From: Fodinibacter sp963707895
GTDB taxonomy: Bacteria; Actinomycetota; Actinomycetes; Actinomycetales; Dermatophilaceae
NCBI GenBank assembly: GCA_963707895.1
Contig: CAVPRS010000002.1
Location: 490,266 to 554,265 of the forward strand
DNA length: 64,000 nt
Direction of reading: 5' to 3'
Shown: positions 19,528-28,359 of the stretch, piece by piece
Layout of the letters: each line of letters begins with the position of its first letter
How positions within the stretch are numbered: the first letter of the stretch is position 1
The notes under the pieces: generated by a model
What the model was told of the DNA's origin: nothing
The model's input: only the letters and a program-made list of their open reading frames with translations
Databases searched by the model: none
Made by a program: the position numbers and the translations under genes

Positions 19528-22500
19528 CGTCGACCCATCCGGGACTCGCGCCGCCCGAAGGGGATGGCGAGGAAGGCGAGCAGCAGCACCGCGACGCCCT
19601 GGCCGACGTGCCACCAGCGCATCGGGTCGGTGACGCTGACGGTGAGCGTGCTCGTGCCGATCGGGAGCACGTAGGTGGGGGTGGATGCCCCGCTGACGAG
19701 TGGAACGGTCACGCCGTCGGCGGCGACGACGGCGTGCTCGGCCCAGCCGAGCGGCTCGGCGACGACCAGCCGGCTGCCCTGCGGCACGTCGACCGTGGTC
19801 GAGGTGCCCGCGGTCTGCCCGGTGGTGATGACCAGGCGGGAACCGTCAGGGGTATCGAGGCGCAGCCGCGGCGGCGCGACCAGGTCGACACCCTCCCCGG
19901 TGGGGCTGACGCGCCACATGTCCCAGCCGTCGCGCGGAGCGATCCGCTGCAGACCTTCGGTGGCGTCGAGCCGGCGTGCCACCTCGGGCACCAGGCCGGC
20001 CCGGATGGCCAGCAGGTCGGTGGCGGTGTCGGCGAAGAGCGCCGGACCGGTCGAGGCGTCGCCGAGGGCGGCGCTGACCCGGTCGGCCAACGACCCGTCG
20101 GCGTCGGCGACCGCGGGCAGGGGACGCACCACGTCGGACGCCTCGCGCCCGACGAAGCGGTAGCCGGCACCCCGGGTCCCCGGGCTGACGAAGAGCGCCC
20201 GGGTGGCGAAGGCCCCCTCGGACTGGTCGACCGACACGGCCGGACGCGGGTCGCGGAACGGCGAGAGCTCGTCGCCGAGCGTGGCCCACGCGACGCCACC
20301 GGCCGAGACGAGCACGGCGGCCACGCCGAGGGACACGGCGGTGCGACGAGCCACGGCCGGGGCCCGGCCAGCGGACTCGGGGCGGCGCATCGGCACACCG
20401 TCCAGGCCGCGAGCGAGCGCCAGCACGAGCACGACGGCCAGCGGCAGCAGCATGACGCCCGACCACAGCATGATCGGCTCCCCCGCTCCCTCGACGCCGG
20501 CGGGCACGGTGCCGAGCCGGATGCCGGGCGCCACCAGGGCGAGCGCGAGGAACACGGGTGCGAGGAGGGTCAGCGTGGTGGTGGCCGTGCCCCAGGCCCG
20601 GCCACGCAGCAGCGCGAGGACGGCGACGGCCACGAGGGGGATGGCGGTCCAGACGGCGGGTGCCCCGGCACCACCGGGGTTGAGCAGGGCGAGCTGCCAG
20701 GGTGCGGGCGCGCTGCCACCCCACTGGGCCAGCCCGACGCCGCCCACGAGGACGGGCCACGAGACGTCGGCCTGGCGAAGCAGCCAGGGCGCCAGCACGG
20801 CGACCGGCACGATCGCCACCACCAGGGCGTGCACGCGCACCCGGGGCCGGACGAGCGCGAGGACCAGCGCCAGGATGCAGACCAGGGCGAGCAGGACCGG
20901 GGCGAACGCACCGAGCACCACCGCGGCGAGGGCGGTGGCGAACGCGCTGGTCGCCGTGGACCGGCGGGTGGCGAGCAGCCAGAGGCCGCACGCGACGGGC
21001 GGCACGAGGACCAGGGCGACGAGCGCACCGAGCCGGCCCTGGGCCACCGATGCCGCCGCCACCCCGGTGGTCGCCCACGCGAACGCCGCGAGGCCCCGCA
21101 GCCACCGGGTGGCCACCACGGGCCGGAAGGCGAGGTAGGCGCTGACGGCCGCGAGCGGCATCCCGAGGATGACGAACACCGCGACGACCAGCCCGGCGGC
21201 GGACGCCGGGTCGGGGATCAGCGGCAGGTGGTCGACGACCCAGGTGGGCAGCGCCAGCAGCGGCGCCCAGGGCCCGACCGGGTCGGGTCCGCCGAGACCG
21301 GCGCCGGTCCAGCCGTCGGTCCAGGCGTGCCAGAGCACGTCGGCGTCGGCACGGTTGCCCATGAGCTCGCCGCCCGAGAGCCCGGCACCCGCCCCGGTGA
21401 CCAGCCCGATGCCGAGCGAACGCCCGGCGACGACCGAGACGACGGCCGCCCCCGCCGTGGCCAGCACGCCGGGGTGGCGCACCACCTTGCCCATCCAGGA
21501 GCGGGGGTTGAGGTCGTTGGCCTCGTCGCCGATCGGCGGGCGCGGCGAGACGAGGGCGTCGTGCACGGAGTCGCCCCAGCCGGTGAGCACGGCGCGGCGC
21601 GGCTCGAACAGGGCGCGCAGGTCGCGACGGCTCACCTCGCGGCGGTGGCGGGTGCGCCACCGGGCGGCCGTGCCGCGGAACGGGTCGAGCGAGGCCAGCG
21701 AGGTCAGCTCGGCCCACGCCGAGCGCGGCCGCTTGAGCAGCAGCAGGCCGAACGCCGCGACCACGGAGGTGACGGCGATCCACAGGGCGAGGGCGGGCGA
21801 CGCCCACCACGGTGCGCGGGCGAGGGCGACCCGGCGGGCGGCGCGACGGCGCGCGGCCGTGCTCGCGCCGGCCGGGGCCACGCCCGGCTCGCTGCGCACG
21901 CGGGCCGACGGGACGACGACGACCCGCCGGCCGGCGTTGTGGGCGCGCCAGCCCAGGTCGAGGTCGGCACCGACGTCGCCGAACGAGGTCTCCCAGCCGC
22001 GCAGGTCGACGAGCAGGTCGCGCTCGACGAGCGAGCCGGCGAACGGCACACCGAGGGCGTCGCTGGAGCGGTCGTACTGACCCTGGTCGGGCTCGCCGGG
22101 GACCGGACGCGAGAAGAGCCGGCCACCCCGGGTGGTGCGGATGGCCAGGGCGCGCAGCAGGTGCGGGTCGGCGGCGTCGAGGTGCTTGGGGCCGACCACG
22201 CCGGCGCTCGGCGAGCGCCGCCAGGTGTCGACCAAGGCCACGAGGGCGTCGGTCTCGGGGGTACAGCCGACGGGGAGCAGCCAGGCGAGGGTGGTCGGGG
22301 CACCGTCGTGCTCGTGGTCGAGCAGGGCGCGGTGGGCAGCCGCTCGCACCGGGGTTCGCGGGTCGACCGGCAGCACCGTGACGGGCACGTGGTGGCCCAG
22401 CCGGGCGGCGGCGACGACCGCGGCGAGGTCGGCGCCCGAGGAGGGCTCCTCCGCACCGTTCGCACGGTCGAGGACGAGCACGGCGTCGGGGGCCAGGGAC

Positions 22501-22634
22501 TGGGCGAAGACCGCCTCGAGGAGGTCGGCCAGGCCGCGCGGGTCACGGCGGCTGATGACGACCGCGGTCACCGTGGGGTCCACGCCGCCCGTGCTGGGAG
22601 GAGTGGACATCGGACGCGCAGGGGCCAGTGTCAT
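19524..22634 (-). CDS. GT2 glycosyltransferase fused to a large membrane domain
   Basis: A 1036-residue protein. Residues about 20-270 form a GT2 domain: TVTAVVISRRDPRGLADLLEA, WLLPVGCTPETDALVAL, VGPKHLD, then FGDVGADLDLGWRAHNAGRR, typical of actinobacterial rhamnosyl/galactofuranosyl-type enzymes. The rest has about a dozen membrane helices and an extracytoplasmic C-terminal domain with a final helix (VAVLLLAFLAIPFG). Acceptor and donor unknown. An inner start at 22610 (MSTPPSTGG) is possible. Its 3' end is coupled to DUF5719, and whiB lies just upstream on the same strand. Confidence 0.85.
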   Translation of the reverse strand: MTLAPARPMSTPPSTGGVDPTVTAVVISRRDPRGLADLLEAVFAQSLAPDAVLVLDRANGAEEPSSGADLAAVVAAARLGHHVPVTVLPVDPRTPVRAAAHRALLDHEHDGAPTTLAWLLPVGCTPETDALVALVDTWRRSPSAGVVGPKHLDAADPHLLRALAIRTTRGGRLFSRPVPGEPDQGQYDRSSDALGVPFAGSLVERDLLVDLRGWETSFGDVGADLDLGWRAHNAGRRVVVVPSARVRSEPGVAPAGASTAARRRAARRVALARAPWWASPALALWIAVTSVVAAFGLLLLKRPRSAWAELTSLASLDPFRGTAARWRTRHRREVSRRDLRALFEPRRAVLTGWGDSVHDALVSPRPPIGDEANDLNPRSWMGKVVRHPGVLATAGAAVVSVVAGRSLGIGLVTGAGAGLSGGELMGNRADADVLWHAWTDGWTGAGLGGPDPVGPWAPLLALPTWVVDHLPLIPDPASAAGLVVAVFVILGMPLAAVSAYLAFRPVVATRWLRGLAAFAWATTGVAAASVAQGRLGALVALVLVPPVACGLWLLATRRSTATSAFATALAAVVLGAFAPVLLALVCILALVLALVRPRVRVHALVVAIVPVAVLAPWLLRQADVSWPVLVGGVGLAQWGGSAPAPWQLALLNPGGAGAPAVWTAIPLVAVAVLALLRGRAWGTATTTLTLLAPVFLALALVAPGIRLGTVPAGVEGAGEPIMLWSGVMLLPLAVVLVLALARGLDGVPMRRPESAGRAPAVARRTAVSLGVAAVLVSAGGVAWATLGDELSPFRDPRPAVSVDQSEGAFATRALFVSPGTRGAGYRFVGREASDVVRPLPAVADADGSLADRVSAALGDASTGPALFADTATDLLAIRAGLVPEVARRLDATEGLQRIAPRDGWDMWRVSPTGEGVDLVAPPRLRLDTPDGSRLVITTGQTAGTSTTVDVPQGSRLVVAEPLGWAEHAVVAADGVTVPLVSGASTPTYVLPIGTSTLTVSVTDPMRWWHVGQGVAVLLLAFLAIPFGRRESRMGRR

Positions 22635-22668
22635 GCGGTGTGGCGGCGGGTCGGGGCGGCGCCCCGGG

Positions 22669-22944
22669 TCACACCGCGCGCTTCTTCAGCTTGCGCCGCT
22701 CGCGCTCGGACAGGCCGCCCCAGATGCCGAAGCGCTCGTCGTTGGCGAGGGCGTACTCGAGGCACTCGGAGCGGACCTCGCACCCGACGCAGACCTTCTT
22801 GGCCTCGCGGGTGGAACCGCCCTTCTCGGGGAAGAACGCCTCCGGATCGGTCTGGGCGCACAGGGAGCGCTCCTGCCAGGAGAGCGCACCGTCCTCGCCC
22901 TCAACCTCGTCGAGCATCCCATCGATGACATAGAGCTCGTTCAT
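22669..22944 (-). CDS. whiB: WhiB family iron-sulfur transcriptional regulator
   Basis: A 91-residue Wbl protein that should bind a [4Fe-4S] cluster and partner with the principal sigma factor. The four cysteines are visible: SLCAQTDPEAFFPEK, then KKVCVGCEVRSECLEYAL. The family turn is GIWGGLSERERRKLKKR with a basic C-terminal DNA-contact tail. Its sequence is closest to the WhiB2/WhmD branch, which controls septation and cell division in relatives; this subfamily call is from memory. The upstream region holds the palindromic motif at 23006. Confidence 0.95.
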   Translation of the reverse strand: MNELYVIDGMLDEVEGEDGALSWQERSLCAQTDPEAFFPEKGGSTREAKKVCVGCEVRSECLEYALANDERFGIWGGLSERERRKLKKRAV

Positions 22945-23005
22945 GTGTCCCTCCTCGACCCTTCGACCCGCGTGCTCCGGCTGGGATTCCGGAGTACATG
23001 GGTGG

Positions 23006-23019
23006 AATTACACGCGTGT
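23006..23019. promoter_or_regulatory. Candidate operator AATTACACGCGTGT upstream of whiB
   Basis: A 14-base block in the whiB-cofD divergent region, about 60 bases before the whiB start. It includes the 10-base palindrome ACACGCGTGT. The identical 14 bases appear at 40230, upstream of the LAS-type peptidase gene. The regulator is unknown. Confidence 0.45.
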
Positions 23020-23130
23020 CATGCACTCCGCGTCAAGCCGGTTGGTGTTATTGGTGTGGGTTTTCCCGCGACCCCCGGCGTTTCGGGACGGACGCGCCGG
23101 GTCGCGAACCGGACTGACAGACTCTGGCAC

Positions 23131-24109
23131 ATGCACATCACGGCCCTCGCCGGAGGGGTCGGTGGAGCCCGCTTCATCCGCGGTCTGCGCCACCACCTCG
23201 ACACCACGCCCGGCTCTCGCGGACTCGACCATCACCGTCGTCGCGAACACCGGTGACGACATCACGCTGTTCGGTCTGCGGGTCTGTCCCGACCTCGACA
23301 CCCTGCTCTACACGCTCGGCGACGGCGTGCACGAGGGACAGGGCTGGGGCCGCGCCGACGAGAGCCACCGGGTGCAGGGCGAGCTCGCGGCGTACGGCGC
23401 CGTGCCGCAGTGGTTCGCACTGGGCGACCTCGACATCGGCACCCACGTCGTGCGCTCCCAGTGGCTCGGCCAGGGGGCCTCGCTCAGCGAGGTGACCGCG
23501 CGGCTCGCGGCCCGGTGGGGGTTGCCCGAGAAGCGGATCGACCTGGTGCCGATGACGGACGTGCCGGTCGAGACCCACGTCGTCGTCGACGACGAGGAGG
23601 GCGGTGAGCGGGCGATCCACTTCCAGGAGTGGTGGGTTCGCCACCAGGCGGCGCTGCCGGCCCGCCGGTTCGTGGTGGCCGGGCTCGACCGCGCCACCCC
23701 CGCACCCGGAGTGCTCGACGCCATCCGCCGGGCCGACGTCGTGCTGCTGCCCCCCAGCAACCCGGTGGTGTCGATCGGCATCATCCTCGGCGTTCCCGGG
23801 GTGCGAGATGCGTTGCGCGGCACCGCTGCTCCGGTCGTCGGCGTCTCGCCGCTCATCTCGGGCCGCCCCGTGCGCGGGCACGCCGACGCGTGCCTCGAGG
23901 CGATCGGTGTCGAGGCCACGGCCGCCGCCGTGGGCGGTCTCTACGAGGACTTCCTCGACGGCTGGCTGGTCGACCCCGCCGACTCCGACACCACGCTGCG
24001 GCGGGCCCGGGTCGAGGTGTTCGACGGCCCACTGCTGATGACCGACGTACCGGCGACGGCCGAGATCGCCGCGCACGCGCTGCGCATCGCCGCCGCGGTG
24101 CCCGCGTGA
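23131..24109 (+). CDS. cofD: 2-phospho-L-lactate transferase, one apparent frameshift
   Basis: CofD/FbiA transfers the phospholactyl-type group from its GDP/GPP donor to the deazaflavin Fo, making F420-0. The start MHITALAGGVGGARFIRGLR (GG-x-GG nucleotide loop) is typical, as are TVVANTGDDITLFGLRVCPD, LPPSNPVVSIGIILGVPG and SPLISGRPVRGHAD. The first 30 residues are in one frame and the rest in another; a single indel near 23210 joins them. Its TGA overlaps the GTG of cofE, so the pair is coupled. Divergent from whiB. Confidence 0.92.
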
Positions 24110-25200
24110 CCGATCCGCCGATGCCGCTGCCCAGCTCCGCGGCCGGCCTCACCGTGGTGCCGGTGGTGGGGGTCGGCGAGGTCACGGCCGGCGCCGACCT
24201 CGCGAGCCTGCTCGTCGACGCCCTGGCGATGAGCGGCAGCGCCCTGCGTCCCGGAGACTGCCTCGTGGTGTCGAGCAAGGTGGTCTCGAAGGCGCTCGGG
24301 CTCACCTGGTCGGGCACCCGCGAGGATGCCGTCGCGGCCGGCACGGTGCGGGTGGTCGCCGAGCGCCGAGCAGCCGGTGACACAGGGGTCACCCGCGTGG
24401 TCGAGTCGACCGCCGGCCCGGTGATGGCCGCCGCCGGGGTCGACGCGTCCAACACCGGCCGCTCGGCCGAGCTGCTCCTGCTGCCCGAGGACCCCGACGC
24501 CGAGGCCGCGCAGCTGCGCGCCGCGCTGCTCGACCGCCTCGAGCTCCCTTCTGCCACACCGCTGGCGGTCGTGCTCAGCGACACCGCCGGCCGCCCGTGG
24601 CGCGACGGTCTCACCGACTTCGCGCTCGGCAGCGCCGGCCTCCGCGTGCTCGAGGACCTGCGCGGTGCCACCGACCACGACGGGCGTCCCCTCGCCGTGA
24701 CGATGCGAGCCCTGGCCGACGAGGTGGCGGCCGCCGCCGACCTGGTGAAGGGGAAGGCCGACGGCATCCCGGCGGCCCTCGTGCGCGGGCTGCCGCAGGA
24801 GTGGTTCTCGGCCGACGCCCCCGGCGCGCGCGCGCTGGTGCGGGTCGGGCGAGGCGACTGGTTCGCCCTCGGCCACGCCGAGGCGCTGCGGGCTGCGCTC
24901 GGCGTCGAGGCGGGCAGCGCGGCGTCGGAGGAGGTCGGCATCCGGTCGGTGCTGCCCGACGAGCCGCTCCCCGACCGGGTGGGCCGCGTTGTGTCGCTCG
25001 CCCTGCGCGACGTGCCCGAGGGCTCCGCCGACGTCGGCCCCGGCGCACAGGAGGGGACGGCCGAGGTCACCCTCGGGGCCCCCGACGACTACGACCTCGG
25101 GCGGCTGGTGGTGCGCGTCGAGGTGGCGGCGGCCTCCGAGGGGCTGAGCGCCCACCAGGTCGGCCGGGCCGGCGGCACCGTCACCCTCGTCCTGGGCTGA
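24106..25200 (+). CDS. cofE: Coenzyme F420-0:L-glutamate ligase with C-terminal extension
   Basis: CofE adds gamma-linked glutamates to F420-0. Family motifs: CLVVSSKVVSKALGL, VVLSDTAGRPWRDGLTDFAL (metal and substrate residues) and EVAAAADLVKGKADGIPAAL near residue 215. The CofE core usually ends about here; this protein runs to 364 residues. The extra 130 or so residues are too short for the full nitroreductase domain found in mycobacterial FbiB and show no flavin motif I recognise. GTG 24106 overlaps the cofD stop; ATG 24121 is an alternative. Confidence 0.88.
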   Translation: MTDPPMPLPSSAAGLTVVPVVGVGEVTAGADLASLLVDALAMSGSALRPGDCLVVSSKVVSKALGLTWSGTREDAVAAGTVRVVAERRAAGDTGVTRVVESTAGPVMAAAGVDASNTGRSAELLLLPEDPDAEAAQLRAALLDRLELPSATPLAVVLSDTAGRPWRDGLTDFALGSAGLRVLEDLRGATDHDGRPLAVTMRALADEVAAAADLVKGKADGIPAALVRGLPQEWFSADAPGARALVRVGRGDWFALGHAEALRAALGVEAGSAASEEVGIRSVLPDEPLPDRVGRVVSLALRDVPEGSADVGPGAQEGTAEVTLGAPDDYDLGRLVVRVEVAAASEGLSAHQVGRAGGTVTLVLG

Positions 25201-25217
25201 ACCGACGGCGGGCACCA

Positions 25218-25257
25218 CGAGGGGCCACCCGCCAGCAGGGAGGCGGGCGACCCCTCG
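25218..25257. terminator. Bidirectional hairpin terminator
   Basis: Arms 25218-25233 and 25242-25257 pair in 14 of 16 positions around an 8-base loop. It sits between the convergent cofE and the small membrane protein gene. There is no U-tract, as usual in high-GC actinomycetes. Confidence 0.7.
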
Positions 25258-25287
25258 TCGCCTGGTTGCTCTGGTGTCGCTGGGCCG

Positions 25288-25503
25288 TCAGTGGCGGGTC
25301 GGCGCGATGGTGGGCTGCAGCTTGCGCCGGACGTCCTCGGCGACGATGCCGAGCACCACGGCGAACATCGCCCAGCGCAGGGGCACCGGGACCGGCACGG
25401 TGGCGAGGAAGAGCAGTGCGCCCATCAGGGCGGTGAAGAGCCAGACGAGCACCCAGAAGGTCCAGCGCAGACCCTCACGAAGCGTGTCGAACGTCATGGA
25501 CAC
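25288..25503 (-). CDS. Small two-helix membrane protein
   Basis: A 71-residue protein with two hydrophobic helices (FWVLVWLFTALMGALLFL and PLRWAMFAVVLGIVAE) and a basic C-terminal tail. No family recognised. The first ATG at 25503 is followed by another at 25497. Codon use fits the surroundings, and the hairpin at 25218 gives it a terminator. Confidence 0.55.
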   Translation of the reverse strand: MSMTFDTLREGLRWTFWVLVWLFTALMGALLFLATVPVPVPLRWAMFAVVLGIVAEDVRRKLQPTIAPTRH

Positions 25504-25613
25504 AGTGTGGCACCAAAATGGTCCGAACGGACGATGAGATTCTGGCCGAACGGCTGATGCCGAGTCGTGCGCCAGGTGGGACCTTCCGCGGCCGCGGACC
25601 GGCAGGCGGTGCC

Positions 25614-26549
25614 TCAGCGGCCGCGGACCGGCAGGTGCGTCGGCGTCGACATCCGCGGGCCGCGCCGCGGGCGGTGGTGCCCGTCGAGCTCGAGGAGGCG
25701 TTGCACCCGGTAGCGGTGTCCGGCGTAGGGCTGCAGCAGCTCGGCCAGGCCGTCGTCGTCGACCGGGGTCCCGGTGAGGGCCCAGCCGATGTCCTTGGCC
25801 ACGTGGTAGTCACCGAAGCTCACCTCGTCGGGCAGGCCCAGCGCCCGCTGGGCCACCTCGGCCCAGGTCCAGCGGCCGACGCCGGGCAGCGCGGTCAGCC
25901 GGGCTCGCGCTGCCTCCGCGGGCAGGTCGGCGCACTCCTCGAGGCGCCCGGCGTGACCGACCGCGCGCACGACGGTGCGCGAGCGGCCGGGGTCGACGCC
26001 GGCGGCGAGCCACTCCCACGACGGAACAGCCGCCCAGCCACGCGGGTCGGGGGGCACGACGAGCCCGAGGTCCTCCCCCGGGCCCGGCGCCGGCTCGCCG
26101 AAGCGGCGCACCAGGCGGCGGTAGCCCGCGAAGGCCTCCTTCCCGGTGACCTTCTGCTCGATGATCGTGGGCACCAGGGCCTGCACGACCAGGCCCGACC
26201 GCGGCACCCGCCAGCCGGGGAAGCGGCGCCAGGCCTGCGCCACCAGCGGGTGGTGGGCGACGAAGGCCGCCGGGTCGTCGCGCTCGCCCAGCAGGTCGGG
26301 CACGCGCTCGAGCACCCACGCGGCACCACTGCCCCACGCGGATGCCGTGACCTCACCGGCGCTCGGCGCGGCGGTCAGGCGCAGCGTCACCGGGCCGTCG
26401 GGTGTGCGCCAGGCGAACCACCACCCAGCGTCGTCGCGCCGGCTCGTGGGGTCGCCGCCGCCACGGCGGAAGATGCCGACGACCGCCCCGAGCGGCACCG
26501 GGCGCGAAGGGCTCACGACGCGCTGGGTCCCACCCGTGGTGCCCACCAC
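25614..26549 (-). CDS. AlkA-type DNA-3-methyladenine glycosylase
   Basis: About 311 residues of the HhH-GPD superfamily; it would excise alkylated bases from DNA. The helix-hairpin-helix is LTALPGVGRWTWAEVAQRAL, and the catalytic aspartate lies in SFGDYHVAKDIGWALTG. Earlier, LVVQALVPTIIEQKVTGKEA is the family's helix before the hairpin. No ATG opens this frame; GTG 26549, one base past the upstream gene's stop, is the most likely start, though a start some 15 codons later is possible. It probably shares a transcript with the methyltransferase. Confidence 0.85.
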   Translation of the reverse strand: MVGTTGGTQRVVSPSRPVPLGAVVGIFRRGGGDPTSRRDDAGWWFAWRTPDGPVTLRLTAAPSAGEVTASAWGSGAAWVLERVPDLLGERDDPAAFVAHHPLVAQAWRRFPGWRVPRSGLVVQALVPTIIEQKVTGKEAFAGYRRLVRRFGEPAPGPGEDLGLVVPPDPRGWAAVPSWEWLAAGVDPGRSRTVVRAVGHAGRLEECADLPAEAARARLTALPGVGRWTWAEVAQRALGLPDEVSFGDYHVAKDIGWALTGTPVDDDGLAELLQPYAGHRYRVQRLLELDGHHRPRRGPRMSTPTHLPVRGR

Positions 26550-26550
26550 C

Positions 26551-27409
26551 TCAGGCCAGGTGGCGCGGCGGGACGCGCAACGGCGGCCCGGCCGGCACGG
26601 CATCGCCCTTGAACGCCGCCCAGACGTAGGTGGGCACCAGCGGCAGGGCCGCCCGGAACGCGACCGGCGGGACCTTCGCCGCCCAGGCGGGCACGTTGTC
26701 GCCGGCGGCGAACCGCTGCGGGTCGGTGAGCACCGGGAGGGTGTAGTCCCAGACGTCGTAGGCGGCGAAGAGCCGGCGCAGTCCGGCCGGCGTGTAGTAG
26801 TGCTCGTAGTAGTGGTCGCCCTTGCCGGCGACGCGCAGGTAGCGGTCGGCCGCTCGCTGCGGCAGCCACGACAGGAACGGCAGCCGGTGGTGCGGCTCGA
26901 CCACCTGCCAGCGGTGGCCGATGCCGAGGTAGAGCAGGCCACCCGGCCGCAGCACCCGGTGGATGTCGGCCACGACGGCCTCGGGGTCGACGACGTGCTC
27001 GTAGATGTGGTTGAGCACCGCGACGTCGACCGAGTCGTCGTCGAAGGGCAGGTCCTCGCCACGGGCCAGCCGGAAGTCGACCCGCTCGCCGAAGCGGGCG
27101 CGCGCCTTCTCGAGCCCCGGCTCGTCGATGTCGACCCCGCTCGTGGTCGCCCCGGCCAGCGCCAGCTCGTCGGCGATGAAGCCCGGCCGAGCAGCCGACG
27201 TCGACGGCCCGCAGCCCGTCGAGCGTCTCGACGCCGAGGGCGTGCCGCACCACCGCGACGATCTTGGCGGCCTTGCGCCGGCGGCCCTCCTCGTCGAGCA
27301 TCTTGGCCATGATCTCGGAGTAGGCGAGCTGCTCCTCGCGTCCGGCGGCGTCGGCGCGCGCCGAGTCGTCCGAGGCGTCGGGGACGTCGGGGACGGCGGG
27401 GTCGGTCAC
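26551..27409 (-). CDS. Class I SAM-dependent methyltransferase, one apparent frameshift
   Basis: About 285 residues. The N-terminal part has LRAVDVGCSAG (motif I); the rest continues in another frame with FDDDSVDVAVLNHIYEHVVD (motif II and post-II) and ILR-type PGGLLYLGIGHRW. A single extra base near 27180, in a G-run, explains the change. The C-terminal part DHYYEHYYTPAGLRRLFAAY is typical of glycan-locus methyltransferases. GTG 27409 overlaps the stop of the UPF0104 gene (GTGA), so it belongs to the operon 31413-25614. Substrate unknown. Confidence 0.82.
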
Positions 27410-28341
27410 GTGCTCGATCCTAGGAGGTGGTGCCGACGGCCCCAGGCCCACGCCGACCCGGCGAGCAGCAGGTCGGCCAGCACCGCGAGGAAGCGGGCCA
27501 CGACGACCACTGCGGTCGCTGCGGGCAGCGGCATCAGCGTGACGAGCAGCAGCGCGAGCACGCCGTCGCGGACCCCGACCCCGGCCGGCACGAGGATGCT
27601 GAACATCCCCGCCGCCGAGGCGAGCGCGAAGCCGCCGATCGAGGTCACGAGCAGCGGGCCGACCGGGGCCTCGGGCGCCACGCTGCGCGCGAGCACGAAG
27701 GTGCCGAGGCCGGTCGACACCCACGCGGCCACGAACCACGCCGAGGTGAGCGCCACCGCGCGGCCGGACAGGTCGTGCTCGAGCGGCTCGCGCCGCAGCA
27801 GGCGCAGACCTCGTGCGATGACCGCGTTGAGCAGCCGGGGCCAGAGCAGCACGCAGCCCAGCGCGACGGCGAGCACGACCCACCACCACGAGAACGCGTC
27901 GCCCCGGGAGGCGACGAGCGGCTGCACCGCCGGGATGCCGAGCAGGCACCCGGTGAGCACGGCCAGGCCGATGGAGAGGATGCCGACCACGGCCATCCGC
28001 CGTCGCGGCACCGCGAGCTTCGCGCCCATCTCGGCCTGCGCGACGACGGTCCACACCGAGCCGGGCAGGTACTTGCCGAGCTGTCCGACGAGGAAGACGC
28101 TCGACGCCGGCGGCAGCGCGAGGTGGGTGCCCAGGTCCTCGAGCAGCACCCGCCAGCCCATCAGGGTGAGGATCGGCGCCAGCGTGACGAGCACGAACGC
28201 GCCGAGCACCACCGGCACGCTCAGCTTGCGCAGCTGCCCCGACACCTCCTGCCAGTTGACCCACAGCGCGATGACGCACGCGGCGACGATCACGACGAGC
28301 AGCCCGATGCGCAGCGCGTTGAGCGCCCTCGTCCTGGTCAT
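27406..28341 (-). CDS. UPF0104 / lysylphosphatidylglycerol-synthase-type membrane protein
   Basis: A 311-residue protein with about seven to eight helices, of the YbhN/UPF0104 family related to the flippase domain of MprF. The signature FLVGQLGKYLPGSVW lies near residue 90, and FSILVPAGVGVRDGVLALLL near residue 240, both typical. Such proteins are suspected lipid or polyprenol-linked substrate flippases. It lies between the GT4 fusion and the methyltransferase, in one transcription unit. Confidence 0.85.
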   Translation of the reverse strand: MTRTRALNALRIGLLVVIVAACVIALWVNWQEVSGQLRKLSVPVVLGAFVLVTLAPILTLMGWRVLLEDLGTHLALPPASSVFLVGQLGKYLPGSVWTVVAQAEMGAKLAVPRRRMAVVGILSIGLAVLTGCLLGIPAVQPLVASRGDAFSWWWVVLAVALGCVLLWPRLLNAVIARGLRLLRREPLEHDLSGRAVALTSAWFVAAWVSTGLGTFVLARSVAPEAPVGPLLVTSIGGFALASAAGMFSILVPAGVGVRDGVLALLLVTLMPLPAATAVVVVARFLAVLADLLLAGSAWAWGRRHHLLGSST

Positions 28342-28359
28342 CGTCGGGTCACCCGGGGC

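Noticed and set aside
19608..22928. Very long plus-strand open frame opposite the GT2-membrane fusion
   Set aside because: Arginine-, glycine- and glutamine-rich translation without motifs; it is the mirror of a real high-GC gene on the other strand.
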